Source of the DNA: Owenia fusiformis
Taxonomy: Eukaryota; Annelida; Polychaeta; Sabellida; Oweniidae
NCBI GenBank assembly: GCA_903813345.2
Contig: CAIIXF020000001.1
Coordinates: 23,393,915 to 23,457,914 of the forward strand
Reading direction: 5' to 3'
DNA: 64,000 nucleotides
Below, in pieces: positions 25,730-38,700 of this stretch. Position numbers and translations under genes: made by a program. The stretch's first letter is position 1, and each line of letters starts with the position of its first letter. The notes beneath the pieces were generated by a model. That model was not told the origin of the DNA. It was given only the letters and a program-made list of their open reading frames with translations, and ran no database searches.

Positions 25730-27607
25730 AGCAAATAATAAAAATAAATTATGTTGTATATGATATAGTAGTTATTTTCAGCATTTCACGACTTGATTGT
25801 GTATTGACCTCAACCTGCAGTTTCAGTCAACAATAAAATAAGTTACAGTAACAGTTAAAGGGTTCCGATTAGCATCCCGTATAAAAACAATATGGCGGCT
25901 CCAGGCGAATCAACTGGATCAGTCAATTTTTAAGAAATAAGGGGAGTTCTGTAAAATCCAGTTTATTGAAATTGTCTTTGAGATAAAGTAATCCGTTTAT
26001 AATGATTTTGAAAACGTTATCCAAAGAGTGATTGCGTTCAAAGAATACATGTACAACAGCCAATATAAATCCTTGTTTTAGAAACCGGTTTGTCTTGCTT
26101 TGTTTCATTTGTAGGATATTTCATATGCCAAGCTGTGTGCTATTACGTTATGGGGAAATTTAGATGCCAATTTTTCCTTATTATACACAAATAGAAGATC
26201 CTGAAACTTCACCCATAAATGTGGAATTGATTTGTCAAAATAAAAATCACCCTTTTATAAATGTGTGACGATCTATAATATACTTATGCTATATATTAAA
26301 CAGTTAGAATTGTTCACACAACGAGCTCGAACCTGTGAACCCTTGAGTATTATTCCGGGATCGGGCCTTTTATACTAAACGGTGAGCAACACCAGAAACG
26401 AGCGTTCGATTTGCTAAACGATATGCGTCACCCTTTAAGTAAGCAGTTCACTCTGTCAACATCTGGATCTGTCAATGATTGCATAACAAATGAAAAGTGA
26501 AAAGCGTTTGCAAAAAACACTGCAATGCTGCTATGTAAGTCCAAGTTATTTGGGCATTTTCTCCTCTCCGGAGTTCCTGGATCAATCTGTGAACATCAAA
26601 ATATTTGTTTGGGTAAGGTCAATGAATGCCACAGTTCTAGGATAAAATACCCGCGTGCGCGTCTTACCTGTCTAAAACGAAAAAGATATGGAAATCCTCG
26701 AAGATGTTATAAAAATTAAGCGGGCAACTTTTGACTTAGGGATAGAAAACATGATTTCTCATGATCATCTTAGACAACAGCTCCAGTAGTGTGATGAAAC
26801 CAATTTGAAGTCCTGTTGAGGTATTAAAGGTCACAAAACGAAAGACCCTGATTTCCTGAATCCATCTAGAAGTATTTTTAATTTGCCTGCATAATATTTG
26901 ATATCATTATTATAAAGGTTCAATAGCTTTAACCGTGATATATGTTCAAGTCGATCATCAAATAATAATATGTATACGTTTGACACATTCAACAGACTTG
27001 GACACGAGGTTTAATTGAAATAAGATTTAGTTAAAATCACATTTTAACTAAATTTAACCAGGACAAGCGAACTAAAATCCAAATAGATGACGTCTATCCA
27101 ATATTTAAACTATTGTCTAATTATACCAATTTTTAATCTCATATGCTGTTTTCAATATGTGAATTTCTTATTAATTATAAATAAGAACAATATGGTTCTA
27201 CCAGAAAGCACATATAATGAAACTTGCAAAATGTTAAATTAAGGTGCACGCGCTTATTAAAATTCCAATGTAAAAGTCAATGTAAGAAGTGGATGAAAGT
27301 AAAATAAAGTAATTTCTTCTCAACTACTGCAAATAACAAGTCTCTATCGATTGAAAGAGCGGGAAGCCTTTGAAATATCATTGAAAATGTATTTGAAGGT
27401 ACATTTGAACGGTGTGTAAATTAAATATACTGGTCTGACTTTACACCATTGCAATATCATGCGTATGCCCGTAGAAATATTTCGATTCACATGAATGTTA
27501 ATACTTTGTTTTGCTTTCAATAACATGAATATACTTCATATATTTTGTGACAAACTGCGGGTTTTTAATAAAATCTATTAAGAATATTACACTTTAATAT
27601 AACAATA
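25730..27607. other. intergenic spacer between copies A and B
   Basis: AT-rich with no supported gene. A segment just before copy B (about 27200-27250, CACATATAATGAAACTTGC) has a diverged match at 47645-47690 downstream of copy B, hinting at an older duplication edge. Confidence 0.4.
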
Positions 27608-27608
27608 T

Positions 27609-27618
27609 TATATATATA
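27609..27618 (+). promoter_or_regulatory. TATA box candidate of copy B
   Basis: TATATATATA run 75 bases before the ATG of copy B exon 1, almost the same distance as in copy A. Confidence 0.4.
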
Positions 27619-27853
27619 CGATTTCAATTCGATTTCAATACGTGTCCAACAGTTTCACATTCATTGGAGGAGATTATTGTCCAGGTGCGAAAATGAAGAT
27701 GCTCGCTATTTTGACTTTAACATTGGTATTACACCTTTGTTATGGGGCAGGTAAAGAACACTATTTTAAAACTGTATAATTATCATAAAATATACGTCAG
27801 ATTAAAAATTAGATTGTATAATTAAAAGTTTCATTTACCAATATGTATTATTA

Positions 27854-28070
27854 TTAGACTCCAGATTGAAAATCTGGAGTCTATTGCTTTTGCCAGTTTT
27901 CTTATTATTAGACTCCAGATTTCATCTGGAGTCTATTGCTTTTGCCAGTTTTCTTATTATTATTAGACTCCAGATGAAAATCTGGAGTCTATTGCTTTTG
28001 CCAGTTTTCTTATTATTAGACTCCAGATTGAAAATCTGGAGTCTATTGCTTTTGCCAGTTTTCTTATTAT
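27854..28070. repeat. 54-base tandem repeat, four units, each with a palindrome
   Basis: The block AGACTCCAGAT...ATCTGGAGTCT followed by ATTGCTTTTGCCAGTTTTCT recurs at 27856, 27910, 27965 and 28018. Each unit carries a 10-11 base inverted pair around a short loop. It forms the left edge of the Helentron-like array, and the GACTCCAGAT half is complementary to a motif near the right end of each array unit. Confidence 0.85.
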
Positions 28071-28640
28071 TCTTTCTTTCCGCGTTTTCTCAGCAACTAG
28101 AGGGACTTTCTGAAATCTGCTTACATAGTTAGAAAGGTAATGAGACCTAGTTTCCCGGAAATTAGGTCAAATTTTTATCTAGGTCAAAGGTCAAAATCTA
28201 GGTCAAATTATCATTTTGTGAATTATCTTTGTCATTTTTCAATATTTTTCAAATTTTTTTTTTAACGTGTAGCCAAGAAAAAGACGATTCGACAGTGAGT
28301 TATCAGTTTTTTGATTACTTCTACCGATTTTGAGATATTGCGTCCGGAAAGTAGGTCAAACGAAAAAGTTCTCCAAATTCAACGTATGAGTCATGAAATA
28401 AGTGTAAAATTTCCTCAGGAATCCAAATCTGCAAACCAAATTTTGATCCGACTTCCGGTTCGGAAGCTATAGCGTTTTGAAATCGCTAAATTTGGTGCCC
28501 ATGTTAAGCCAATGGGAAAAAAGACTTTTTCGAAGTGTAAAATACAAGATATAGACTGAGCACAGCTTAACATAATGAATGCCTATAAAAGAAGGGGACC
28601 TCAAAAGCTACCTAGCTTCAAAATTTGGACACCAAAATGC

Positions 28641-31600
28641 CTAGGTCAAAATCTAGGTCAAATTCATAGTTTTTCCTTATTTTTACGATTCTGACACTAC
28701 ACTTTAATAATTTGCTTCAAAATTTTGTATACAGGTAGCAAAGAGTGTACTAATAGTGTTAGCCTTTTGCCGTCAGAAAGTATTTTGACCCACTTTTGAG
28801 ATATGGTGTCCGAAAAGTAGGTCAAAATAAAAATTTCTCATAATTTAACATATGAGCTATGAGTTAAGGGTAGAATTTTCTCAGGAATCCGAATCTGCAA
28901 ACCAAATTTCAATCCGACTTTTCGTTGGGAAGTTATGGCGTTTTGAAAGCTCAAAAATCGCTAATTTTGGTGCCCCATGTTATGTCAATGAGAAAAAAGA
29001 TTTTTTTGAAGTGTAAAATACCAGATAAGGACTGAGTACAGCTTAAGATTCTGAAAGTCTATAAAAGAAGGGGACCTGGAAGGCTATCTAGCTTTAAAAT
29101 TTGGACACCAAAATCCCTAGGTCAAAATCTAGGTCAAATACATAGTTTTTCCTTATTTTTGCGATTCTGGCACTACACTTTTAGGATTTGCTTCAAAATT
29201 TTGTATACAGGTAGCAAAGAGTGGGCTAATAGTGTTAGCCTTTTGCCGTCAGAGAGTATTTTGACCCACTTTTGAGATATGGTGTCCGAAAAGTAGGTCA
29301 AAATAAAAAATTCTCCAAATTTTACATATGAGTTATGAATTAAGGGTAGAATTTTCTCAGGAGTCCGAATCTTTAAACCAAATTTCAATCTAACTTCTGG
29401 TTAGATAGTTATAGCGGTTTGAAGTCTCGAAAAGTCGATATGATGATATCCCCATGTTAAGCCAATGGAGTCGAAGATAAAAAATTGAGAGTTGTCTAAA
29501 TGTCTAAATTCTAGCTGACTCGATCAGCTTATTCTGGATGACTCAGCTTACAAGTATTCTGGATGACTCAGCTTAAAAAAAAGTATTAAATCTGGAGTCT
29601 TAAATTGAACTTGTTCAATTTACATGTCTAGTTATTATTCATTCTTTCTTTCTTTCTTTCTTTCCGAACACTTTTTCTCAGCAACTAGAAGAACTTACTT
29701 TAACCTACTTACATGGCTAACATAGCCCATCAACCTAGTTTCTGGGAAATTAGGTCAAATTTTCATCTAGGTCAAAGGTCAAGAACTAGGTCAAATTTAG
29801 GTAAAATTAACATTCTGTCAATTATCTTCGTTGTTACTTGTGGTAACTCCTTCATCTTTTTTTCAACATGTAGCTTAGAAAAAAACAAATCGAGAGTGTG
29901 CCATCCGTTTTTTGATAACTCTTAGCGATTTTGAGATATGGCGTCCGGAAAGTAGGTCAAACTAAAAAAGTTCTCCAAATTTAGCATATGAGCTATGAAA
30001 TAAGGGTAGAATTTTCTCAGGAATCCGAATCTGCAAACCAAATTTCGATCCGACCTCCCGTTCGGAAGAAATGGCGATTTGAAAGCTCAAAAATCGCTAA
30101 ATTTGGTGCCCCATGTTAAGTCAATGGGAAAAAAGACTTTTTTTAATTGTAAAATATGAGATATAGACAGAGTGCAGCTTAACATAATGAATTCCTATAA
30201 AGGAAGGGTACCCAAAAGCTACCTAGCTTCAAAATTTGGACACCAAAATCCCAAGGTCAAAATCTAGGTCAAATTGATAGTTTTTCCTAATTTTTACGAT
30301 TCTGACACTACACTTAAATGATTTGCTTCTAAATTTTGTATACAGGTAGCAAAGAGTGTGCTAATAATGTTAGCCTTTTGCCGTCAGAAAGTATTTTGAC
30401 CCACTTTTGAGATATGGTGTCCGAAATGTAGGTCAAAATAAAAAGTTCTCCAAATTTAACATATGAGCTATGAAATAAGGGTAGAATTTTCTCAGGAATC
30501 CGAATCTGCAAACCAAATTTTGATTCGACTTCCAGGTCGGAAGTTATGGCATTTTGAAAGCTCAGAAATTGCTAAATTTGGCCCCATGTTATGTCAATAG
30601 GGAAAAATATAATTTTGAAGTGTAAAATACCAGGTATAGACTGAGTACAGCTCAACATAATGAAAGTCTATAAAAGAAGGGGACCTCAAAGGCTACCTAG
30701 TTTCAAAATGTGGACACCAAAATGCCAAGGTCAAAATCTAGGTCAAATTCATAGCTTTTCCTTATTTTTGCGATTCTGACATTACACTTTAATAATTTGC
30801 TTCAAAATTTTGTATACATGTAACAAAGAGTGTGCTAATAGTGTTAGCCTTTTGCCGTCAGAAAGTATTTTGACCCACTTTTGAGATATGGTGTCCGAAA
30901 AGTAGGTCAAAATAAAAAGTTCTCCAAATTTAATTTATGAGTTATGAATTAAGGGTAGAATTTTCTAAGGAATCCAAATCTGCAAATAAACTTTCAATCC
31001 GACTCCCAGTTTAGATTCTATGCCATTTTAAAATTCACATTTGTTTAAAATTCACATTTGCCAGTATCCACAATGCAGATCCATCAAATATACTTTCAAC
31101 AATTCCTACTTACTTACTTACCTACATACCTACTCGGCTACCTACTTAGCTACCTACTAAGCTACCTACTCAGCTACTTACTCAGCTACCTACTTAGCTA
31201 CCTACTCAGCTACTTACTCAATTACTTAATCATCTACATACTCAGCGTCCTACTCAGCTCTTTACTCAAGTAAATCAATCTGGAGTCTTAAATTGAACTT
31301 TGTTCAATTTACCAATCTAGTTATTATTATTTTTCTTTCCGAACCAGTTTTCTCAGCAACTAGAAGGACTTACTTAAATCTGCTAACACAGTCAACTAGG
31401 TAATGAGACCTAGTTTCTGGGAAATTAGGTCAAATGTTTATCTAGGTCAAACGTCAAAATCTAGGTCAAATCGTTAGTTTTCACTATTTTACAAGTTTTC
31501 TCAGTCGTCCTTCGGTATTTTGGCTCCGGTTTTTTTTCATCTTGTAGCTTAGATAAAAAGCTAATTCCGAAAGGCAAATCGTTTTTTGATTACTCTTACC

Positions 31601-34600
31601 GATTTTGAGAAATGACGTCCGAAAAGTAGGTCAGAACATAAAAAGTCCTCCAAATTCAACGTGTGAATTATCAAATAGGTGTAGAATGATCTCAGGAATC
31701 CAAATCTGCAAACAAAATTTCAATCCGACTTCCGGTTCGGAAGTTACAGCGTTTTGAAATCTCAAAATCGCTAAATTTGGCGCCCCATGTTAAGTCAATG
31801 GGGAAAAAGACTTCTTCGAAGTGTTAAATACGAGATATAGACTGAGTACAGCTTAACATAATGAAAGCCTATTAAAGAAGAGGACCTCGAAGGCTATCTA
31901 GCTTTAAAATTTGGACAGCAAAATGCCTAGGTCAAAATCTAGGTCAAATTTATAGTATTTTCTTACTTTTGCGATTCTGACACTACACTTTAATAATTTG
32001 CTTCAAAATTTTGCACACAGGTAGCAGAGAGTGTGCTAATAGTGTTAGCCTTTTGCCGTCAAAAAGTATTTTGACCCACTTTTGAGATATGGTGTCCGAA
32101 AAGTAGGTAAAATTAAATGTTCTCAAAATTTAACATATGAGCTATGAATTAAGGGTAGAATTTTCCCAGGAATCCGAATCTGCAAACTAAATTTCAATCC
32201 GACTTTCGGTTCGGAAGTTATGGCGTTTTGAAAGCTCAAAAATCGCTAAATTTGGTGCCCCATGTTATGTCAATGAGAAAAAAGATTTTTTTGAAGTGTA
32301 AAATACCAGATATAAACTGAGTACAGCTTAACATTCTGAAAGCCTATAAAAGAAGGGGACCTCGAAGGCTATCTAGCTTTAAAATTTGGACACCAAAATG
32401 CCTAGGTCAAAATCTAGGTCAAATTCATAGTTTTTCCTTATTTTTGCGATTCTGGCACTACACTTTTAGGATTTGCTTCAAAATTTTGTATACAGGTAGG
32501 AAAGAGTGTGCTAATAGTGAGAGCCTTTTGCCGTCAGAAAGTATTTTGACCCACTTTTGAGATATGGTGTCCGTAAAGTAGGTCAAAATAAAAATTTCTC
32601 ATAATTTAACTTATGAGTTATGAATTAAGGGTAGAATTTTCTCAGGAATCCGAATCTGCAAACCAAATTTCAATTTGACTTTTCGTTGGGAAGTTATGGC
32701 GTTCTGAAAGCTCAAAAATCGCTAATTTTGGTGCTCCATGTAATGTCAATGAGAAAAAAGATTTTTTTGAAGTGTAAAATACCAGATAAAGACTGAGTAC
32801 AGCTTAAGATTCTGAAAGTCTATAAAGAAGGGGACCTCGAAGGCTATCTAGCTTTAAAATTTGGACACCAAAATCCCTAGGTCAAAATCTAGGTCAAATA
32901 CATAGTTTTTCCTTATTTTTGCGATTCTGGCACTACACTTTTAGGATTTGCTTCAAAATTTTGTATACAGGTAGCAAAGAGTGGGCTAATAGTGTTAGCC
33001 TTTTGCCGTCAGAGAGTATTTTGACCCCCTTTTGAGATATGGTGTCCGAAAAGTAGGTCAAAATAAAAAATTCTCCAAATTTTACATATGAGTTAGGAAT
33101 TAAGAGTAGAATTTTCTCAGGAATCCGAATCTGCAAACCAAATTTCGATCCGACTTCCGGTTCCAAAGTTATGGCATGTCCGAAAAGTAGGTCAAAATAA
33201 AAATTCGCCAAATTTAACGTATGAGTTATGAATGAGGGGTAGAATTTTGTCAGGAATCCGAATCTTTAAATCAAATTTCGATCCGACTTCCGGTTTGAAA
33301 GTTATGGCGTTTTGAAATTTCGAGAAAAATCGATCTGATGTTATCCTGATAGAAAGTCAAAGAAAAAAGATTTTTTTGAAGTGTAAAATACGAGATATAG
33401 ATTGAGTACAGCTTAAGATAATGAATTCCTATAAAAGAAGGGGACCTCAAAAGCTACCTAGTTTCAATATTTGGACACCAAAATGCCTAGGTCAAAATCG
33501 AGGTCAAATTCATAGTTTTTCCTTATTTTTGCGATTCTGGCACTACACTTTTAGGATTTGCTTCAAAATTTTGTATACAGGTAGCAAAGAGTGTGCTAAT
33601 AGTGTTAGCCTTTTGCCGTCAGAGAGTATTTTGACCCACTTTTGAGATATGGTGTCCGTAAAGTAGGTCAAAATAAAATGAGTTATGAATTAAGGGTAGA
33701 ATTTTCTCAGGAATCCGAATCTATAAACTGATTTTCGATCAAACTTCTGGTTAGATAGTTATAGCGGTTTGAAGTCTCGAAAAGTCGATATGATGATATC
33801 CCCATGTCATGCATATGGAGTCAAAGATAACATTCTTAAGAGTTGTCAAAATGTCTATATTCTAGCTGACTCAGCTTATAGTGAATGACTCAGCTTACAA
33901 GTAATTGGATGACTCAGCTTACAAGTAATTGGATGACTCAGCTTAAAACAAGTCTTAAATCTGGAGTCTTAAATTGAACTTGTTCAATTTACATGTCTAG
34001 TTATTATTATTATTCTTTCTTTGCCAGTTTTCTCAGCAACTAGAAGGACTTACTAAAATCTGCTAACATAGTCAGCTGGGTAATGAGACCTAGTTTCTGG
34101 GAAATTAGGTCAAATGTTTATCTAGGTCAAAGGTCAAGAACTAGGTCAAATCGTGTGTTTTCACTATTTTACAAGTTTTCTCAGTCGTCCTTCGATATTT
34201 TTGCTCCGGGTTTTTTTCATCATGTTCCTTAGAAAAAAAGCTAATTCCGTAAGGCAAATCGTTTTTTGATTACTCTTACCGATTTTGAGATATGGCGTCC
34301 AAAAAGTAGGTCAGAACATAAAAAGTTCTCCAAAGTCAACGTGTGAGTTATCAAATAAGTGTAAAATCATCTCAGGAATCCGAATCTGCAAACAAAATTT
34401 CGATCCGACTTCCGGTTCGGAAGTTATTGCGTTTTGAAATCTCAAAAATCGCTAAATTTGGTGCCTATGTTAAGTCAATGGGAAAAAAGACTTTTTCGAA
34501 GTGTAAAATACAAGATGTAGACTGAGAACAGCTTAACATAATGAATGCTTATAAAACAAGGGGACCTCAAAAGCTACATAGCTTCAAAATTTGGACACCA

Positions 34601-35700
34601 AAATGCCTAGGTCAAAATCTAGGTCAAATTCATAGTTTTTCCTTATTTTTACGATTCTGACACTACACTTTAATAATTTGCTTCAAAATTTTGTATACAG
34701 GTAGCAAAGAGTGTGCTCATAGTGTTAGCCTTTTGCCGTCAGAAAGTATTTTTACCCACTTTTGAGATATGGTGTCCGTAAAGTAGGTCAAAATAAAAAT
34801 TTCTCATAAATTAACTTATGAGTTAGGAATTAAGGGTAGAATTTTCTCAGGAATCCGAATCTGCAAACCAAATTTTGATCTGACTACTGGTTCGGAAGTT
34901 ATGGCGTGTCCAAAAAGTAGGTCAAAATAAAAAAAATCCAAATTTAACGTATGAGTTATGAATTAGGGGTAGAATTTTTTCAGGAATCCGAATCTGCAAA
35001 CTAAATTTCGATCCGACTTCCGGTTCGAAAGTTATGGCATTTTGAAAGCTCAAAAATCGCTAAAATTGGTGCCCCACGTTATGGCAATGGGAAAAAAGAT
35101 TTTTTTTGAAGTGTAAATTACGAGATATAGACTAAGTACAGCTTCAAATAATGAAAGCCTATAAAAGAAACGGACCTCAAAAGCTATCTAGCTTCAAAAT
35201 TTGGACACCAAAATGCCTAGGTCAAAATCTAGGTAAAATTTATAGTTTTAACTTATTTTTTAGATTCTGACGCTACACTCTAATTATTTGCTTCAAAATT
35301 TTGTATACAGGTAGCAAAGAGTGAGTTAATAGTGTTAGCCTTTTGCCGTCAGAAAGTATTTTGACCAACTTTTGAGATATGGTGTCCGAAAAGTAGGTCA
35401 AAATAAAAAGTTCTCAAAATTTAAAGTATGAGTAATGAATTAAGGGTAGAATTTCCTCAGGAATCCGAATCTTTAATCCAAATTTCAATCCAACTTCTGG
35501 TTAGATAGTTATATCGGTTTGAAGTCTCGAAAAGTCGATCTGATGATATCTCCATGTTAAGCCAATGGAGTCGAAGATAACATTCTTAAGAGTCGTCTAA
35601 ATGTCTATATTCTAGCTGACTCAGCTTATTCTGGATGACTCAGCTTACAAGTTTTCTGGATGACTCAGCTTTAAAATCTGGAGTCTTAAATTGAACCTGT
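28641..35700 (+). repeat. 475-base tandem monomers inside the array, some 610 bases
   Basis: The landmark CTAGGTCAAAATCTAGGTCA (or a close variant) recurs at 28641, 29117, 30252, 30726, 31927, 32402, 32877, 33487, 34607 and 35217. Within a unit the spacing is 474-476, except for two 610-base steps in which about 135 bases around the AAGTAGGTCAAAATAAAAA block are duplicated. Monomer number per unit is two, two, four and two, so units grow by internal monomer gain. Confidence 0.85.
31085..31265. repeat. CTACCTACTCAG-type minisatellite in array unit 2
   Basis: Alternating CTTAC, CTACCTACTTAG and CTACTTACTCAG steps of 4 to 12 bases fill this stretch and give a spurious open frame of Leu/Ser/Tyr repeats. 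It replaces the hairpin-proximal part seen in the other units. Confidence 0.75.
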
Positions 35701-35717
35701 TCAATTTACATGTCTAG

Positions 35718-38700
35718 TTATTATTATTATTTATTGCTCTCACTATTTACAACAGTGGCACATGAGGAGTATCAGTGCGGCAGAATGACATATCATTAAA
35801 ATACAACATATTACAGCATTAAAAAACATTAAAATATTTGTTAAAATACATTACAATACTGATAATAGACTTTTATCTTCATTGTCATTACAGAAAGTGA
35901 AAGTGAATAAAATCAATGTTTGAATATCTCTTTATTGATATCAACTAAAAATGTTTTTGATAGCTTATCAAAAGTAGAACCTAGGTCCTGTCCCCAATAT
36001 ATAGCTACATCATCCCCCAAAATCCAACGTGTTTTCTCAGAAATGGAAAGTTGTAAAAAACTATTGACAATTGAATCCGGGCATTCTTTATTAAACTTTT
36101 CAAAAAACATATTTCGTTGTGTTGTTGTGGATGGGCAAGTAAATAGGCGGTGTTCAAGTGTATCTTTTTCTGAGAGGCAAGTACTACAGAACCCATCTGA
36201 CAGTCCCCTCCTTTCAAGATCAGTATTCAAGCCCAGACATTTAGCGCGAGCTCTGAATTTGATATGCTGGCTGTAAAAATCCATGCCTGTTTTCAGATAA
36301 TTTTCTAAAAAAGTATGGTTCTTAACAGTCTTGAATAGTGACAATGATGATTTATCGCATATTGCCTCATTAAAGCATCTTACCCATTGTTCATTTGAAA
36401 TATTTAAATAAGATGTGTACCAGTTAGTATCGTCACGGTATATAACATCATCAAGTCCAACCTCAGTTAGGATTGAGTGGACATTTTCCATAAAAGGCCA
36501 TGGTGCCTTGTGACCAAGCTTAAACTCATGTAGCAAATAATTGAAAATATCTTTATGGAGTCCATTCTTCAAGGAACTTTTTAAATAAATAAAATAATCA
36601 ATCTGGCGTTTATGTATAATATCACAGATTGGTCTCCACCCAAGGTCACCAAGGAGGGATTCTCTTGCAGGGTTGCATTTGAGTTGCATTAAGGCCTTAG
36701 CCATTTTGTATTGCATAGTGCTAAGATATTTTTCGGTGGTCTTATTCAGTAACATTACTCCACAACCATGGAGTATTGCAGGCAAAAACATTCCGTTATA
36801 CATTGTATTGCCAAAATCAATTCTTTTCATATTACAATGCTTTGTCAGTGTAGAGCAAATCATATTTTGAATTCTTCTTGACTTGGGTTTTAAAGTGTCT
36901 TTAATGTGGTAAGTATCCTTCAAAGAACGGTCAAAATAGATACCCAAATACTTGTAGACTTTTACTTCTGTCAATTCATGTTCCCCTAATATCCATTTTT
37001 TCTCATAATTGATTCTTTGCCCTATAACCATTACTTTCGATTTTTTCGAATTAAATTTAAAACCCCATTCAACTGCAAAAATGTCAGTTACTTTTAAAAG
37101 TTTATTCAATTGCTGCTCAGACTCGCCCATAAGCACTATATCATCGGCGAAAAATAAAGATGGAATTTTTTTACCTTTAAAGTCAAAGCAAATGTTTTCC
37201 TTTTCAAGTGAGCTTAATAAGTCGGTCATTATAATAGAAAATAATGTTGGGGAAAGGCAGCAACCTTGTTTTAAACCTGTTTCTGAGTCATACCATGGAG
37301 TTGAAAAATTTCCAAAAACCACCTTATTAGATATACCTTCATATGTTTTCCTCAGGAGTCTCCAAAATTTACCCTGTATCCCTTTTTCCCATAATTTCGT
37401 AAATAAAATATCCCGATCAATCACGTCGAAAGCCTTGGAAATATCAATAAAAGCCAAAAAAGATTTTTTGTTCTTTGCCTTTCTTATGCCACATAGGCCC
37501 TTTAAGGCAAATATATGGTTTTCCAATCTCAAGTTGGATCTGAAGGCACCTTGTGTATCCCCAAAGATATTTCTTTTTTCGCAAAATGACCTTAATTTAC
37601 TTTCCATGATAGAAGTGAAAACTTTATAAACATTAGAATTAACTGTGAGGCCCCTGAAGTTATCTAAATTCTCAATATCATTATTTTTGTGCAGTGGTTT
37701 TAATAGGCCTTCTTTCCATTCTTTAGGAATCAGCTCCAATAGTCTTACCTTGTTAAAAAGGTCAAATAATGGTTTCATTAGCGCAACTCCACCATTTTTC
37801 ATAAATTCATTCGGTATCTGATCTGTTCCACAAGATTTCCCATTTTTCAAAGTTTTAATACATGTGGTTATGTCATCAAATTCAAAAGCGCAAAATAAAA
37901 GTGAGTCGGTTGAAAAATTTGACATTGACTTTAACTCATCAATTCTATCCTCAAGGGAAGGTGTGACATGTTTAGGGTTCTTGTTAACTTTACCAACACT
38001 ACCCCAGTACTTAATGAGGGCATCTGAAATTTGCTTGGGGTCTGTTAATATTGTGTCAGTGTCGTCGGGGTTTTTAATCTGTATGGGATACCCGGCATTA
38101 GCATTAAACATGGTCAGCGTTTTCCAATAAGTTTTAGAGCTTTTAGAGCGTTTATATGCATTTCTCGTGATCAACTTAATGTGGTTCTTAACATGAGCTT
38201 CCTTTATCTTAATTTGGACTTGTTGCTTACGGTATAAATAGAGTTCCCACATTTCATGAAGAATATCTGGGTCACATGACCCTAATCTACTCCAATAACG
38301 GTAAAAGCGCGATGCCTGTTTTCTACTTCTGATTAAACTTTTAATATCATCATTCCATAAAACATGGCGATTAATCTGAAATTGCTTAACTCCGATAGAT
38401 TTCATGGCAGCGTTCTTAACATTAGACTTCCACATATTCCAAGCTTCATCTATGTCATTAATGTTTGATATATCCCACTCCATAAATTCAGAGTAAATGT
38501 TACCTCTAAAAAGGTCCCAATCAGTATTATCAGATATGTTCCACCTAACTGAAGGTGACTCATTCTTAAAGTGAGGCTTGAGTTTGTGGGGTTTAATATT
38601 AGACAACTTCATCACAATGATCAAAAAAGAATGATCGCTACCTACGGAAGCGTGTTCATGGTTTTGGTCAATCAGCATACTCTGTAAAATATTATCACAA

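Larger units (their letters stand above)
28071..35717 (+). mobile_element. four-unit head-to-tail Helentron-like (HINE-type) array
   Basis: Four units end at 29631, 31320, 34000 and 35717. Each ends ATCTGGAGTC, then the hairpin AAATTGAAC-loop-GTTCAATTT, then about 10 bases to CTAG followed by T. Each starts with TTATTATT/TCTTTC microsatellite and CAGCAACTAG. The inverted partner GACTCCAGAT lies at the left of the array. A subterminal inverted repeat pair plus a 3' hairpin close to a CTAG end is the layout known for Helitron/Helentron nonautonomous elements. The interior consists of 475-base tandem monomers. No Rep/helicase coding is present. The assignment is structural. Confidence 0.6.

Noticed and set aside
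27854-28070. Regular 54-base repeats that look superficially like a CRISPR array
   Set aside because: Units are contiguous without unique spacers and lie in an animal intron at the edge of a transposon array.
27866-28132. 88-codon hydrophobic open frame (MKIWSLLLLPVF type)
   Set aside because: It is only the translation of the 54-base tandem repeat; the Leu-rich pattern repeats with the DNA unit.
31058-31273. Leu/Ser/Tyr repeat open frame
   Set aside because: Translation of the CTACCTACTCAG minisatellite inside the Helentron-like array.
35920-36276. 118-codon plus-strand frame
   Set aside because: Antisense shadow of the LINE ORF2 C terminus.
37009-37629. 206-codon plus-strand frame
   Set aside because: Antisense shadow of the LINE reverse transcriptase frame.
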